A DNA stretch of 64,000 nt, from positions 1 to 64,000 of the forward strand of contig NZ_CP061291.1 in the NCBI RefSeq assembly GCF_018687455.1, written 5' to 3'. The position numbers and the translations under genes are program-made. Position 1 is the first letter of the stretch. Every line of letters starts with the position of its first letter. This stretch comes from Polynucleobacter sp. TSB-Sco08W16 (GTDB lineage: Bacteria; Pseudomonadota; Gammaproteobacteria; Burkholderiales; Burkholderiaceae). The notes under the pieces were generated by a model, which was not told where the DNA came from, made no database searches, and saw nothing but the letters and a program-made list of their open reading frames with translations. Below, one piece after another: positions 48,362 to 57,796 of the stretch.

Positions 48362-51300
48362 ATGAAAGCATTGCTCGATTTATTTAAGCAAACGCAGGGC
48401 GAAGAGCAGTTTGATGTCATCAAAATTGGTCTCGCATCTCCTGAGAAAATTCGCTCATGGTCTTTTGGTGAAGTACGCAAACCAGAAACCATCAACTACC
48501 GGACTTTTAAGCCCGAGCGTGATGGTCTGTTCTGCGCCAAGATTTTTGGACCAACCAAAGACTACGAGTGCTTATGCGGCAAGTACAAGCGTTTAAAGTT
48601 CCGTGGTGTTATCTGCGAGAAGTGCGGCGTTGAGGTTACCCTCGCTAAGGTACGTCGTGAGCGCATGGGCCACATTGAGTTGGCAGCCCCTGTAGCGCAC
48701 ATTTGGTTCTTGAAATCACTGCCATCCCGTTTGGGCATGGTTCTCGATATGACATTGCGTGATATCGAGCGCGTTCTCTACTTTGAAGCATATGTAGTTG
48801 TTGATCCTGGCATGACTCCTGAAGGCGCAATGAAGCGCGGTCAGATCATGTCTGAAGACGAGTACATTGCCAAGACTGAAGAGTATGGTGACGGTGCATT
48901 TACTGCCATCATGGGCGCGGAAGGTATTCGTGATCTCTTGCGTTCGATTGATATCGATCGTGAAGTAGAGACGATCCGTGCAGATTTAAAAGCAACTGGT
49001 AGCGATGCCAAGATCAAGAAATACGCCAAGCGCTTAAAAGTACTCGAGGCGTTCCAGACTTCAGGTATCAAGCCTGACTGGATGATCATGGAAGTGCTGC
49101 CAGTATTGCCACCAGAGTTGCGCCCATTGGTGCCATTGGATGGCGGTCGCTTTGCTACTTCTGATTTGAACGACCTCTACCGTCGCGTTATTAACCGAAA
49201 CAATCGTCTTAAGCGTTTGTTAGAGTTGCGCGCTCCAGAGATCATCGTTCGCAACGAAAAGCGTATGTTGCAAGAAGCGGTTGACTCATTGCTCGACAAC
49301 GGTCGTCGCGGTAAGGCTATGACTGGCGCTAATAAGCGTCCTCTCAAGTCCTTGGCTGAGATGATTAAAGGTAAGAGCGGTCGTTTCCGTCAAAACTTGT
49401 TGGGTAAACGTGTTGACTACTCAGGTCGTTCAGTCATCGTGGTTGGCCCTACACTGAAATTACATCAGTGCGGCTTACCAAAATTGATGGCATTGGAATT
49501 ATTCAAGCCATTTATTTTCAACAAGCTTGAGACTTTAGGAATTGCAACCACCATTAAGGCTGCGAAGAAAGAAGTTGAGAGCCAGACTCCAATCGTTTGG
49601 GACATTCTCGAAGAAGTGATTCGCGAACATCCAATCATGTTGAACCGTGCGCCTACATTGCACCGTCTCGGTATTCAGGCTTTCGAGCCAATGCTGATTG
49701 AAGGTAAAGCAATCCAATTGCACCCATTAGTCTGCGCGGCATTTAACGCGGACTTTGACGGTGACCAAATGGCGGTTCACGTTCCTTTGTCACTAGAAGC
49801 GCAAATGGAAGCGCGTACATTGATGTTGGCTTCGAACAACGTATTGTTCCCAGCTAACGGCGAGCCATCAATCGTTCCTTCACAGGACGTGGTGTTGGGT
49901 CTGTACTACGCTACACGTGACAAGATCAACGGTAAAGGCGAGGGCATGGTCTTCGCTAACATTACTGAAGTAGTGCGTGCATATGAAGCAGGTCAAGTTG
50001 AATTGGCTTCTCGTGTTGCTGTGCGTATTACTGAGTATGAGATCGTGGACAAGAAGGCAGAGGGCGATGCCCGTTTTGCTGAGAAGACCAAGATTTATCA
50101 CACATCAGTTGGCCGCGCTATCTTGTCTGAGATTTTGCCTAAAGGCATGTCTTTCGAGGAAATCAACAAGCCTTTGAAGAAAAAAGAAATCTCACGTTTG
50201 ATCAACACTTCATTCCGTAAGTGCGGTTTGCGTGAAACAGTGATTTTTGCTGACCGCCTCTTGCAGTCTGGTTTCCGCTTGGCAACCAATGCAGGCATCT
50301 CTGTTGCGATCGACGATATGCTGATCCCAACATCTAAAGAGCGCATCATCACTGAGGCTTCTGCCAAGGTTAAGGAGTATGACAAGCAGTTCATGTCAGG
50401 TCTCGTAACCAATCAAGAGCGTTACAACAACGTGGTTGATATTTGGGGTGCTGCAGGTGATCAGGTTGGTAAGGCGATGATGGACGAGTTGTCGCACGTT
50501 GACGTACTCGACCGTAACGGTAAAACTGTGCGTCAAGAATCCTTCAATTCCATCTACATGATGGCGGACTCTGGTGCGCGTGGATCTGCAGCGCAGATTC
50601 GCCAGTTGGCTGGTATGCGTGGTTTGATGGCCAAGCCTGATGGATCGATCATTGAGACCCCAATTACTGCGAACTTCCGTGAAGGTTTGAACGTGCTGCA
50701 GTACTTCATCTCTACACACGGTGCTCGCAAAGGTTTGGCTGATACAGCGTTGAAGACAGCGAACTCTGGTTACTTGACACGTCGTTTGTGCGACGTAACA
50801 CAAGACCTCGTAGTGATTGAAGATGATTGCGGTGCAACTTCAGGCGTAACAATGAAAGCGCTTGTAGAGGGCGGCGAAATTATCGAAGCATTGCGTGATC
50901 GTATTTTGGGTCGCGTATGTATCGGTGACATCGTTCATCCTGACACACAAGAAGTCATTGTTCCTAACGACACATTGCTCGACGAAGATCATGTTGATCA
51001 AATCGTTGCCTTGGGCATCGACGAAGTTAAAGTTCGCACAGTATTGTCATGCTTAACTCGCTTTGGCTTGTGCGCTAAGTGCTACGGACGTGATTTAGGT
51101 CGCGGTGGTTTGGTCAACGTTGGTGAAGCAGTTGGCGTTATCGCTGCTCAGTCCATCGGTGAGCCAGGCACACAGTTGACTATGCGTACCTTCCATATCG
51201 GTGGTGCAGCGTCACGTGCATTGGTTGCAAGCAATATTGAAGCCAAGTCTAACGGTGCATTGAAGTTCTCCGGCACGATGCGTGTTGTGAAGAACGCAAA

Positions 51301-52624
51301 GGGTGAGCAGATCGTGATTTCACGTTCTGGCGAAGCCTTGATCGTTGACGAGAATGGTCGTGAGCGTGAGCGTCATAAAGTGCCTTACGGTGCAACTCTC
51401 TTGTTAAAAGAAGATGCAGCAGTGAAGGCTGGCGCAAGCTTGGCGACATGGGATCCATTAACACGTCCGATTATTTCTGAGTACGCTGGTATCGCTCGCT
51501 TCGACAACGTTGAAGAAGGTGTAACCGTTGCTAAACAGGTTGACGAAGTTACTGGTCTTTCTACTTTGGTGGTAATTGACGGTAAGCGTCGTTCTGCAGC
51601 AAGCAAAGGCGTTCGCCCAATGATCAACTTAGTTGATGAAAAGGGTAACGAAGTCATGATCGCTGGTACTGATCATCCAGTAAACATTGGCCTCCAAGTG
51701 GGTGCCTTGATTACTGTTAAAGATGGTCAGAAGGTCGAAGTTGGTGAAGTATTGGCACGTATTCCAATCGAATCACAGAAGACTCGCGACATTACTGGTG
51801 GTTTGCCACGCGTTGCAGAATTGTTCGAGGCACGTTCACCAAAAGATGCAGCTGTATTGGCGAAAGTTACTGGAACCGTTTCCTTCGGTAAAGAAACCAA
51901 AGGTAAACAACGTTTGGTCATTACCGATATGGATGGCGAAGCTAATGAATTCTTGATTCCTAAAGAGAAGCAAGTTCTCGTTCATGACGGTCAAGTTGTG
52001 AATAAGGGCGAGATGATTGTGGAAGGCCCTGCTGATCCACACGACATCTTGACTCTAAAAGGTATCGAAGAGTTGGCAATCTACATCGTTGACGAAGTGC
52101 AAGACGTTTATCGTCTCCAGGGTGTGAAGATCAATGACAAGCACATCGAAGTAATCGTACGTCAGATGTTGCGTCGTGTTCAGGTAACTGATCCGGGCGA
52201 TACATCCTTCATCACTGGTGAGCAGGTTGAGCGTTCTAAGTTATATGACGCGAACGATGCGGTGATTGCCCAAGGTAAGCACCCAGCTCAGTTTGACAAC
52301 GTATTGCTTGGTATTACTAAGGCATCCTTGTCGACCGACAGCTTTATTTCAGCGGCTTCTTTCCAAGAAACTACCCGTGTATTGACCGAAGCCGCGATTA
52401 TGGGCAAGACCGATACACTCCGTGGTCTCAAGGAAAACGTCATTATTGGTCGCTTGATTCCTGCAGGTACCGGCTTGTCATACCGCCGTGCACGCAAGGT
52501 CAGAGAGCAATTCGAGCGTGATCGCGCTCAAATGATTGCCGCTGAAGAGGAAGCAATGGCTAACGCCCCTGTAGAAATAGAGGCTGAAGTGGTTGCTCCT
52601 GCTGGGGAGGCTGATCCGAGCTAA
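48362..52624 (+). CDS. rpoC: RNA polymerase beta' subunit
   Basis: Beta' carries the catalytic Mg2+ site NADFDGDQMAVH. The 1420-residue product starts MKALLDLFKQ, then has the zinc-ribbon cysteines (CLCGKYKRLKFRGVICEKCG), the clamp, the bridge-helix and trigger-loop region, and a second zinc site (CLTRFGLCAKCYG). ATG 48362 is preferred over an upstream in-frame codon within rpoB. A strong terminator follows 10 bp after the stop. Confidence 0.98.
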   Translation: MKALLDLFKQTQGEEQFDVIKIGLASPEKIRSWSFGEVRKPETINYRTFKPERDGLFCAKIFGPTKDYECLCGKYKRLKFRGVICEKCGVEVTLAKVRRERMGHIELAAPVAHIWFLKSLPSRLGMVLDMTLRDIERVLYFEAYVVVDPGMTPEGAMKRGQIMSEDEYIAKTEEYGDGAFTAIMGAEGIRDLLRSIDIDREVETIRADLKATGSDAKIKKYAKRLKVLEAFQTSGIKPDWMIMEVLPVLPPELRPLVPLDGGRFATSDLNDLYRRVINRNNRLKRLLELRAPEIIVRNEKRMLQEAVDSLLDNGRRGKAMTGANKRPLKSLAEMIKGKSGRFRQNLLGKRVDYSGRSVIVVGPTLKLHQCGLPKLMALELFKPFIFNKLETLGIATTIKAAKKEVESQTPIVWDILEEVIREHPIMLNRAPTLHRLGIQAFEPMLIEGKAIQLHPLVCAAFNADFDGDQMAVHVPLSLEAQMEARTLMLASNNVLFPANGEPSIVPSQDVVLGLYYATRDKINGKGEGMVFANITEVVRAYEAGQVELASRVAVRITEYEIVDKKAEGDARFAEKTKIYHTSVGRAILSEILPKGMSFEEINKPLKKKEISRLINTSFRKCGLRETVIFADRLLQSGFRLATNAGISVAIDDMLIPTSKERIITEASAKVKEYDKQFMSGLVTNQERYNNVVDIWGAAGDQVGKAMMDELSHVDVLDRNGKTVRQESFNSIYMMADSGARGSAAQIRQLAGMRGLMAKPDGSIIETPITANFREGLNVLQYFISTHGARKGLADTALKTANSGYLTRRLCDVTQDLVVIEDDCGATSGVTMKALVEGGEIIEALRDRILGRVCIGDIVHPDTQEVIVPNDTLLDEDHVDQIVALGIDEVKVRTVLSCLTRFGLCAKCYGRDLGRGGLVNVGEAVGVIAAQSIGEPGTQLTMRTFHIGGAASRALVASNIEAKSNGALKFSGTMRVVKNAKGEQIVISRSGEALIVDENGRERERHKVPYGATLLLKEDAAVKAGASLATWDPLTRPIISEYAGIARFDNVEEGVTVAKQVDEVTGLSTLVVIDGKRRSAASKGVRPMINLVDEKGNEVMIAGTDHPVNIGLQVGALITVKDGQKVEVGEVLARIPIESQKTRDITGGLPRVAELFEARSPKDAAVLAKVTGTVSFGKETKGKQRLVITDMDGEANEFLIPKEKQVLVHDGQVVNKGEMIVEGPADPHDILTLKGIEELAIYIVDEVQDVYRLQGVKINDKHIEVIVRQMLRRVQVTDPGDTSFITGEQVERSKLYDANDAVIAQGKHPAQFDNVLLGITKASLSTDSFISAASFQETTRVLTEAAIMGKTDTLRGLKENVIIGRLIPAGTGLSYRRARKVREQFERDRAQMIAAEEEAMANAPVEIEAEVVAPAGEADPS

Positions 52625-52634
52625 TTTGGTAATT

Positions 52635-52658
52635 CTGGCCAGAAATGGCCAGTTTTTT
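52635..52658 (+). terminator. Rho-independent terminator after rpoC
   Basis: CTGGCCA (52635-52641) pairs perfectly with TGGCCAG (52646-52652) across a GAAA tetraloop, followed by six Ts (52653-52658). It closes the secE-rpoC transcription unit. Confidence 0.92.
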
Positions 52659-52668
52659 CCCCATTAGG

Positions 52669-52697
52669 TTGACGGAAAGAGCTGGCCAAGCTAGAAT
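52669..52697 (+). promoter_or_regulatory. Promoter of the str operon
   Basis: TTGACG (52669-52674) and TAGAAT (52692-52697) are spaced 17 bp and begin 11 bp after the rpoC terminator. The leader to rpsL is about 98 bases, long enough for regulation. No gene lies in it. Confidence 0.82.
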
Positions 52698-52801
52698 GCT
52701 GAGTTCTACTGATTCAGAAGAGGGTCTTTTTGACCTAGAAATTCTCTAAGTCATTGATTTTCTTGAAGAAAGCAACAAAGAAGTACTAACCGAGCTATTT
52801 T

Positions 52802-53182
52802 ATGCCAACAATTAATCAATTAATACGCAAGCCAAGATCCAGGCTTATCGTTAAAAGCAAGAGCCCTGCACTGGAAAACAGTCCGCAGCGCCGTGGTGTA
52901 TGTACACGTGTGTACACAACCACTCCTAAAAAGCCTAACTCTGCGCTTCGTAAAGTAGCCAAAGTTCGCCTAACCAATGGTTTTGAAGTGATTTCATACA
53001 TTGGTGGTGAAGGCCATAACCTCCAGGAACACTCAGTAGTGTTAATTCGTGGCGGTCGTGTAAAGGATTTGCCAGGTGTTCGTTACCACATCGTTCGTGG
53101 CTCACTTGACTTGCAAGGTGTTAAAGACCGTAAGCAGTCACGTTCCAAGTACGGTGCTAAGCGCGCCAAGAAAGCTGCTTAA
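52802..53182 (+). CDS. rpsL: 30S ribosomal protein S12
   Basis: S12 sits at the decoding centre. The 126-residue product shows TTPKKPNSALRK with the wild-type lysine (Lys43 of E. coli numbering) and LPGVRYHIVRG with wild-type Pro/Lys context (KDLPGVRY), so no streptomycin-resistance change is seen. It is first in the str operon. Confidence 0.98.
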   Translation: MPTINQLIRKPRSRLIVKSKSPALENSPQRRGVCTRVYTTTPKKPNSALRKVAKVRLTNGFEVISYIGGEGHNLQEHSVVLIRGGRVKDLPGVRYHIVRGSLDLQGVKDRKQSRSKYGAKRAKKAA

Positions 53183-53231
53183 TAGCAACTTAAAGTATTT
53201 GCAGTAAGTCTTCGTTTGTCAGACTTAAAAG

Positions 53232-53309
53232 ACAAGTAAGTGGTTGTTCCGTTTAAGAAATTTCTTAAATAGTAGGGCAACCGGAGCGGATGATTCATGT
53301 GAATCATCC
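53232..53309 (+). promoter_or_regulatory. rpsL-rpsG intercistronic hairpins
   Basis: A perfect 18-bp palindrome TTTAAGAAATTTCTTAAA (53252-53269) is enclosed by GGTTG (53232-53236) and CAACC (53278-53282), extending the stem. Next comes GGATGATTCA-TG-TGAATCATCC (53288-53309). In E. coli, S7 binds the RNA between rpsL and rpsG to control rpsG and fusA translation. This structured 150-bp gap is the matching position. Confidence 0.65.
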
Positions 53310-53332
53310 CTAACTGAACTGAAGGAGTAGTT

Positions 53333-53803
53333 ATGCCACGTCGTCGTGAAGTTCCCAAACGGGAAATTTTGCCGGATCCAAAATTCGGCAATGTAGAAGT
53401 AGCTAAATTCATGAACGTCCTGATGTTGGACGGCAAGAAATCGGTTGCAGAGCGTATCGTTTACGGTGCCTTTGATCACATCGAGAAAAAAGCAAATAAA
53501 GAACCACTCGAAGTTTTCTCAACAGCCATGGGCAACGTTAAGCCAATGGTTGAGGTCAAGAGCCGTCGTGTTGGCGGTGCTAACTACCAGGTTCCTGTTG
53601 AGGTTCGCCCATCACGCCGCTCTGCTTTGGCAATGCGCTGGGTGCGTGAAGCCGCTAAAAAGCGTGGTGAGAAATCTATGGCTCAACGTTTGGCCAACGA
53701 ATTATTAGAAGCTGCTGAAGGTCGTGGCGGCGCAATGAAGAAGCGTGAAGAAGTTCACCGTATGGCAGAAGCTAACAAAGCTTTCTCACATTTCCGCTTC
53801 TAA
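53333..53803 (+). CDS. rpsG: 30S ribosomal protein S7
   Basis: S7 organises the 3' major domain of 16S rRNA. The 156-residue product starts MPRRREVPKREILPDPK and contains the RNA-binding NYQVPVEVRPSRRSALAMRW-like segment (GGANYQVPVEVRP). The RBS is GAAGGAG. It is the second gene of the str operon, with fusA 27 bp later. Confidence 0.98.
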   Translation: MPRRREVPKREILPDPKFGNVEVAKFMNVLMLDGKKSVAERIVYGAFDHIEKKANKEPLEVFSTAMGNVKPMVEVKSRRVGGANYQVPVEVRPSRRSALAMRWVREAAKKRGEKSMAQRLANELLEAAEGRGGAMKKREEVHRMAEANKAFSHFRF

Positions 53804-53830
53804 TCAAATAGTAAAGAAAAGGCACCAACA

Positions 53831-55933
53831 GTGGCACGTAAAACCCCCATCGACAAATACCGCAATATCGGTATTTCTGCGCACATTGACGCAGGTAAGA
53901 CAACAACTACAGAACGCGTTTTGTTCTACACCGGTGTTAATCACAAAATCGGTGAAGTGCATGATGGCGCAGCTACCATGGACTGGATGGAGCAAGAGCA
54001 AGAGCGTGGTATCACGATTACTTCTGCTGCTACCACCACTTTCTGGAAGGGTATGGCAGGCAATATGCCTGAGCACCGTATCAACATTATTGATACCCCA
54101 GGACACGTAGACTTCACTATTGAAGTTGAGCGCTCTATGCGTGTTTTGGACGGCGCTTGCATGGTTTACTGTGCGGTAGGTGGCGTGCAGCCACAATCCG
54201 AAACTGTTTGGCGTCAAGCTAACAAGTATCAGGTTCCCCGTTTAGCATTCGTAAACAAGATGGACCGTACTGGCGCGAACTTCTTCAAGGTCTATGACCA
54301 AATGAAGATGCGCCTAAAAGCAAATCCAATCTTGATTCAAATTCCTATCGGTGCCGAAGAAAACTTCAAAGGCGTTGTGGACTTGGTAAAGATGAAGGCC
54401 ATCTATTGGGATGAAGCTTCACAAGGCACTAAGTTCACCTACGAAGACATCCCTGCTGAGTTACAAGCTTCTGCTGAAGAGTGGCGCGAGAAAATGCTCG
54501 AAGCTGCTGCAGAGAGCTCAGAAGAGTTGATGGAAAAGTATCTCGGCGGCGAAGGCTTGACCGAAGAAGAAATTAAAGCAGCATTACGTCAACGTACTAT
54601 CGCTAACGAAATCGTTCCAATGTTGTGCGGAACTGCCTTCAAAAACAAAGGCGTTCAAGCAATGTTGGACGCAGTAGTTGAGTTGTTGCCATCCCCATTG
54701 GATGTTCCACCGGTTCCTTGTGAATTAGAAGATGGCACGCCTGCAACTCGTGAGGCATCTGATAATGCGAAGTTTTCTGCATTAGCATTCAAGATCATGA
54801 CTGACCCATTCGTTGGCCAGCTCATTTTCTTCCGCGTTTACTCAGGTGTGATGAAGTCGGGTGACACAATCTACAACCCAATCAAGGGTAAGAAAGAGCG
54901 TGTTGGCCGTTTGTTGCAGATGCATGCAAACCAACGTGAAGAAATTAAAGAAGTTTACGCAGGCGATATCGCTGCAGCGGTTGGTCTAAAAGACGCAACT
55001 ACTGGTGAGACATTGTGTGATCCAGATAGCATCGTGATTTTGGAGCGCATGGTATTCCCAGAGCCAGTGATCTCACAAGCTGTTGAGCCAAAGACTAAAG
55101 CTGACCAGGAAAAAATGGGCCTTGCTTTAAATCGCTTGGCACAAGAAGATCCTTCTTTCCGTGTGAAGACTGATGAAGAATCAGGCCAAACCATTATTTC
55201 TGGTATGGGCGAGCTTCACTTAGAAATTTTAGTTGACCGTATGAAGCGTGAGTTCAGCGTTGAAGCAACTGTTGGTAAGCCACAAGTTGCCTATCGCGAA
55301 ACCATTCGTAAGGTTTGCGAAGAAATCGAAGGTAAATTCGTTAAGCAATCTGGTGGTCGTGGTCAATATGGTCACGTAGTATTGAAATTAGAGCCACAAG
55401 CACCTGGTAAAGGTTTTGAATTCGTCGACGCTATTAAGGGCGGTGTAGTTCCACGTGAATATATCCCTGCAGTAGAAAAAGGCATTATCGAAACTTTGAA
55501 CTCCGGTATTTTGGCTGGCTATCCAGTTGTAGATATCAAAGCAACATTGTTCTTCGGTTCATACCATGACGTTGACTCCAACGAAAACGCATTTAAGATG
55601 GCGGGTTCTATGGCATTCAAAGACGGTATGCGTAAAGCATCCCCTGTGTTGCTTGAGCCGATGATGGCTGTTGAAGTAGAAACACCAGAAGATTTCATGG
55701 GTAACGTTATGGGTGATCTCTCATCCCGTCGCGGTATTTTGCAAGGTATGGATGACATTCCAGGGGGCGGTAAGATCGTTCGCGCTGAAGTGCCATTGGC
55801 AGAGATGTTTGGTTACTCAACTGGCTTGCGCTCGTTGACCCAAGGTCGCGCTACCTACACCATGGAATTTAAGCATTATTCCGAAGCACCTAAGAACGTT
55901 GCTGAAGCAGTTATGGCTGCTAAAGCGAAGTAA
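53831..55933 (+). CDS. fusA: Elongation factor G
   Basis: EF-G is the GTPase that drives translocation. The 700-residue product has G1 AHIDAGKTT (about 17-25), G3 DTPGHVDF and G4 NKMD, followed by domains II-V. The start is GTG at 53831. It precedes tuf by 50 bp in the standard str order. Confidence 0.98.
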   Translation: MARKTPIDKYRNIGISAHIDAGKTTTTERVLFYTGVNHKIGEVHDGAATMDWMEQEQERGITITSAATTTFWKGMAGNMPEHRINIIDTPGHVDFTIEVERSMRVLDGACMVYCAVGGVQPQSETVWRQANKYQVPRLAFVNKMDRTGANFFKVYDQMKMRLKANPILIQIPIGAEENFKGVVDLVKMKAIYWDEASQGTKFTYEDIPAELQASAEEWREKMLEAAAESSEELMEKYLGGEGLTEEEIKAALRQRTIANEIVPMLCGTAFKNKGVQAMLDAVVELLPSPLDVPPVPCELEDGTPATREASDNAKFSALAFKIMTDPFVGQLIFFRVYSGVMKSGDTIYNPIKGKKERVGRLLQMHANQREEIKEVYAGDIAAAVGLKDATTGETLCDPDSIVILERMVFPEPVISQAVEPKTKADQEKMGLALNRLAQEDPSFRVKTDEESGQTIISGMGELHLEILVDRMKREFSVEATVGKPQVAYRETIRKVCEEIEGKFVKQSGGRGQYGHVVLKLEPQAPGKGFEFVDAIKGGVVPREYIPAVEKGIIETLNSGILAGYPVVDIKATLFFGSYHDVDSNENAFKMAGSMAFKDGMRKASPVLLEPMMAVEVETPEDFMGNVMGDLSSRRGILQGMDDIPGGGKIVRAEVPLAEMFGYSTGLRSLTQGRATYTMEFKHYSEAPKNVAEAVMAAKAK

Positions 55934-55979
55934 TTTATCCACATTAATTTTGAATATTGACTAGCTAAAGAAGGCAGAC

Positions 55980-57182
55980 AAAAATGGCAAAAGAAAAGTT
56001 CGAGCGGACAAAACCGCACGTAAACGTAGGCACCATCGGTCACGTTGACCACGGTAAAACCACATTGACAGCAGCAATCGCAACTGTGCTCTCAAAAGCA
56101 TTCGGTGGCGAAGCAAAAGCATACGATCAGATCGATGCTGCTCCAGAAGAAAAAGCACGTGGTATTACGATTAATACTGCACACGTTGAGTACGAGACTG
56201 CAAATCGTCACTACGCACACGTGGATTGCCCAGGACATGCTGACTACGTTAAGAACATGATTACTGGTGCTGCGCAGATGGACGGCGCAATTTTAGTTTG
56301 CTCTGCAGCTGACGGCCCAATGCCACAAACTCGTGAGCACATCCTCTTGGCACGCCAAGTGGGCGTTCCTTACATCGTTGTTTTCTTGAACAAGTGCGAC
56401 ATGGTTGATGACGCTGAATTGCTCGAGTTAGTTGAAATGGAAGTTCGTGAGCTTCTGTCTAAATATGACTTCCCAGGCGATGACACACCAATCGTTCAAG
56501 GTTCTGCTAAGTTAGCGCTTGAAGGCGACGAAGGCCCATTGGGTAAAGAAGCCATCATGAAATTGGCTGAAGCACTCGATACATACATCCCAACTCCAGA
56601 GCGTGCAATTGATGGCGCGTTCTTGATGCCAGTAGAAGACGTGTTCTCTATCTCCGGTCGCGGTACTGTTGTAACCGGTCGTATCGAGCGTGGCATCGTT
56701 AAAGTCGGCGAAGAGATCGAAATTATCGGTATTAAGCCAACCCTCAAGACAACTTGTACTGGCGTTGAAATGTTCCGCAAATTGCTCGACCAAGGTCAAG
56801 CAGGCGATAACGTTGGTATCTTATTGCGCGGTACAAAACGTGAAGAAGTTGAGCGCGGCCAAGTATTGGCTAAGCCAGGTTCAATCACCCCACATACTCA
56901 CTTTACAGCCGAGGTTTATATCTTGGGTAAAGATGAAGGTGGTCGTCATACTCCATTCTTTAACAACTATCGTCCACAGTTCTACTTCCGTACAACGGAC
57001 GTTACTGGTTCAATCGAGTTGCCAAAAGACAAAGAAATGGTGATGCCTGGTGATAACGTCACAATTACCGTAAAACTCATCGCTCCTATCGCGATGGAAG
57101 AAGGTTTACGTTTTGCGATCCGTGAAGGTGGCCGTACTGTTGGCGCCGGCGTGGTTGCAAAGATTTTGGCTTAAGTAGTAGT
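55980..57182 (+). repeat. Copy 2 of the 1203-bp identical repeat containing tuf
   Basis: This is the partner of 39188-40390. Bases before (C at 55979 versus T at 39187) and after (A at 57183 versus T at 40391) differ at once, so the homogenised segment is almost exactly the gene. Confidence 0.93.
55984..57174 (+). CDS. tuf: Elongation factor Tu (copy 2)
   Basis: The 396-residue protein is identical to the first copy at 39192-40382 and lies in the str operon after fusA, as tufA does in enterics. The visible motifs are the same: GHVDHGKTT, DCPGHADY, NKCD. Having two copies supports the high EF-Tu demand. It is 113 bp before rpsJ, with two hairpins between. Confidence 0.98.
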   Translation: MAKEKFERTKPHVNVGTIGHVDHGKTTLTAAIATVLSKAFGGEAKAYDQIDAAPEEKARGITINTAHVEYETANRHYAHVDCPGHADYVKNMITGAAQMDGAILVCSAADGPMPQTREHILLARQVGVPYIVVFLNKCDMVDDAELLELVEMEVRELLSKYDFPGDDTPIVQGSAKLALEGDEGPLGKEAIMKLAEALDTYIPTPERAIDGAFLMPVEDVFSISGRGTVVTGRIERGIVKVGEEIEIIGIKPTLKTTCTGVEMFRKLLDQGQAGDNVGILLRGTKREEVERGQVLAKPGSITPHTHFTAEVYILGKDEGGRHTPFFNNYRPQFYFRTTDVTGSIELPKDKEMVMPGDNVTITVKLIAPIAMEEGLRFAIREGGRTVGAGVVAKILA

Positions 57183-57195
57183 AAAAAATATTTAG

Positions 57196-57236
57196 CGGTT
57201 TGCTAACCGGTGACATCAGTGCTGCTGATGTCACCG
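57196..57236 (+). promoter_or_regulatory. Hairpins in the tuf-rpsJ gap (S10 operon leader)
   Basis: CGGTT-TGCT-AACCG (57196-57209) is overlapped at its last bases by a 12-bp perfect stem CGGTGACATCAG (57208-57219) / CTGATGTCACCG (57225-57236) with loop TGCTG. There is no T-tract. A leader of this place controls the S10 operon through L4 in E. coli; a similar role here is inference. Confidence 0.55.
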
Positions 57237-57287
57237 TGCTCTTTAGATGTATAACGTGGCAGCACCACACCGCTCTTTGGAATTAAT

Positions 57288-57599
57288 ATGCAAAACCAAA
57301 AAATTCGTATTCGCCTTAAAGCATTTGATTACCGTTTGATCGACCAGTCTGCAGCTGAAATCGTTGATACAGCTAAGCGCACTGGTGCAGTTGTTAAGGG
57401 TCCAGTACCTTTGCCAACCCGTATTGAGCGTTTTGATATCTTGCGTTCACCACACGTGAATAAGACATCACGTGATCAGTTAGAGATCCGTACCCATCTC
57501 CGTTTGATGGATATTGTTGATCCTACAGAGAAAACTGTAGATGCTTTGATGAAATTAGACCTCCCAGCAGGTGTGGACGTCGAAATTAAGTTGCAGTAA
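57288..57599 (+). CDS. rpsJ: 30S ribosomal protein S10 (NusE)
   Basis: S10 is a 30S protein that also acts with NusB in antitermination. The 103-residue product has the signature region PLPTRIERFDILRSPHVNK. It starts MQNQKIRIRLKAFDYRLID. It opens the S10 operon. A 190-bp gap with hairpins and a promoter separates it from rplC. Confidence 0.98.
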   Translation: MQNQKIRIRLKAFDYRLIDQSAAEIVDTAKRTGAVVKGPVPLPTRIERFDILRSPHVNKTSRDQLEIRTHLRLMDIVDPTEKTVDALMKLDLPAGVDVEIKLQ

Positions 57600-57609
57600 T
57601 TTGTTATTT

Positions 57610-57679
57610 CCAGTCTTTTTGCTTGTCAAGACTGGGTTTTCGGGATAGAATCTAAGGCTTCGCTCAATTATTTGAGCGA
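57610..57679 (+). promoter_or_regulatory. Internal promoter and hairpins upstream of rplC
   Basis: CCAGTCTT (57610-57617) pairs with AAGACTGG (57628-57635), followed by GTTTTC, a terminator-like shape. Overlapping it is TTGTCA (57623-57628), 17 bp before TAGAAT (57646-57651), a good promoter. The presumed RNA start lies near AAGGC (57654-57658). TCGCTCAA-TTAT-TTGAGCGA (57660-57679) forms a perfect 8-bp hairpin directly after. The module recurs before rplN. Confidence 0.7.
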
Positions 57680-57796
57680 CAATCTTAGTTTTATCAGTAT
57701 TAAAAACGCTGTAAGTTATTGATTTAGAAGTACTTTTACTTGTAAATCACTTAAATTAATTTTGCCGACCAATCGAAGTCGGCGTGGAGCATGAAT

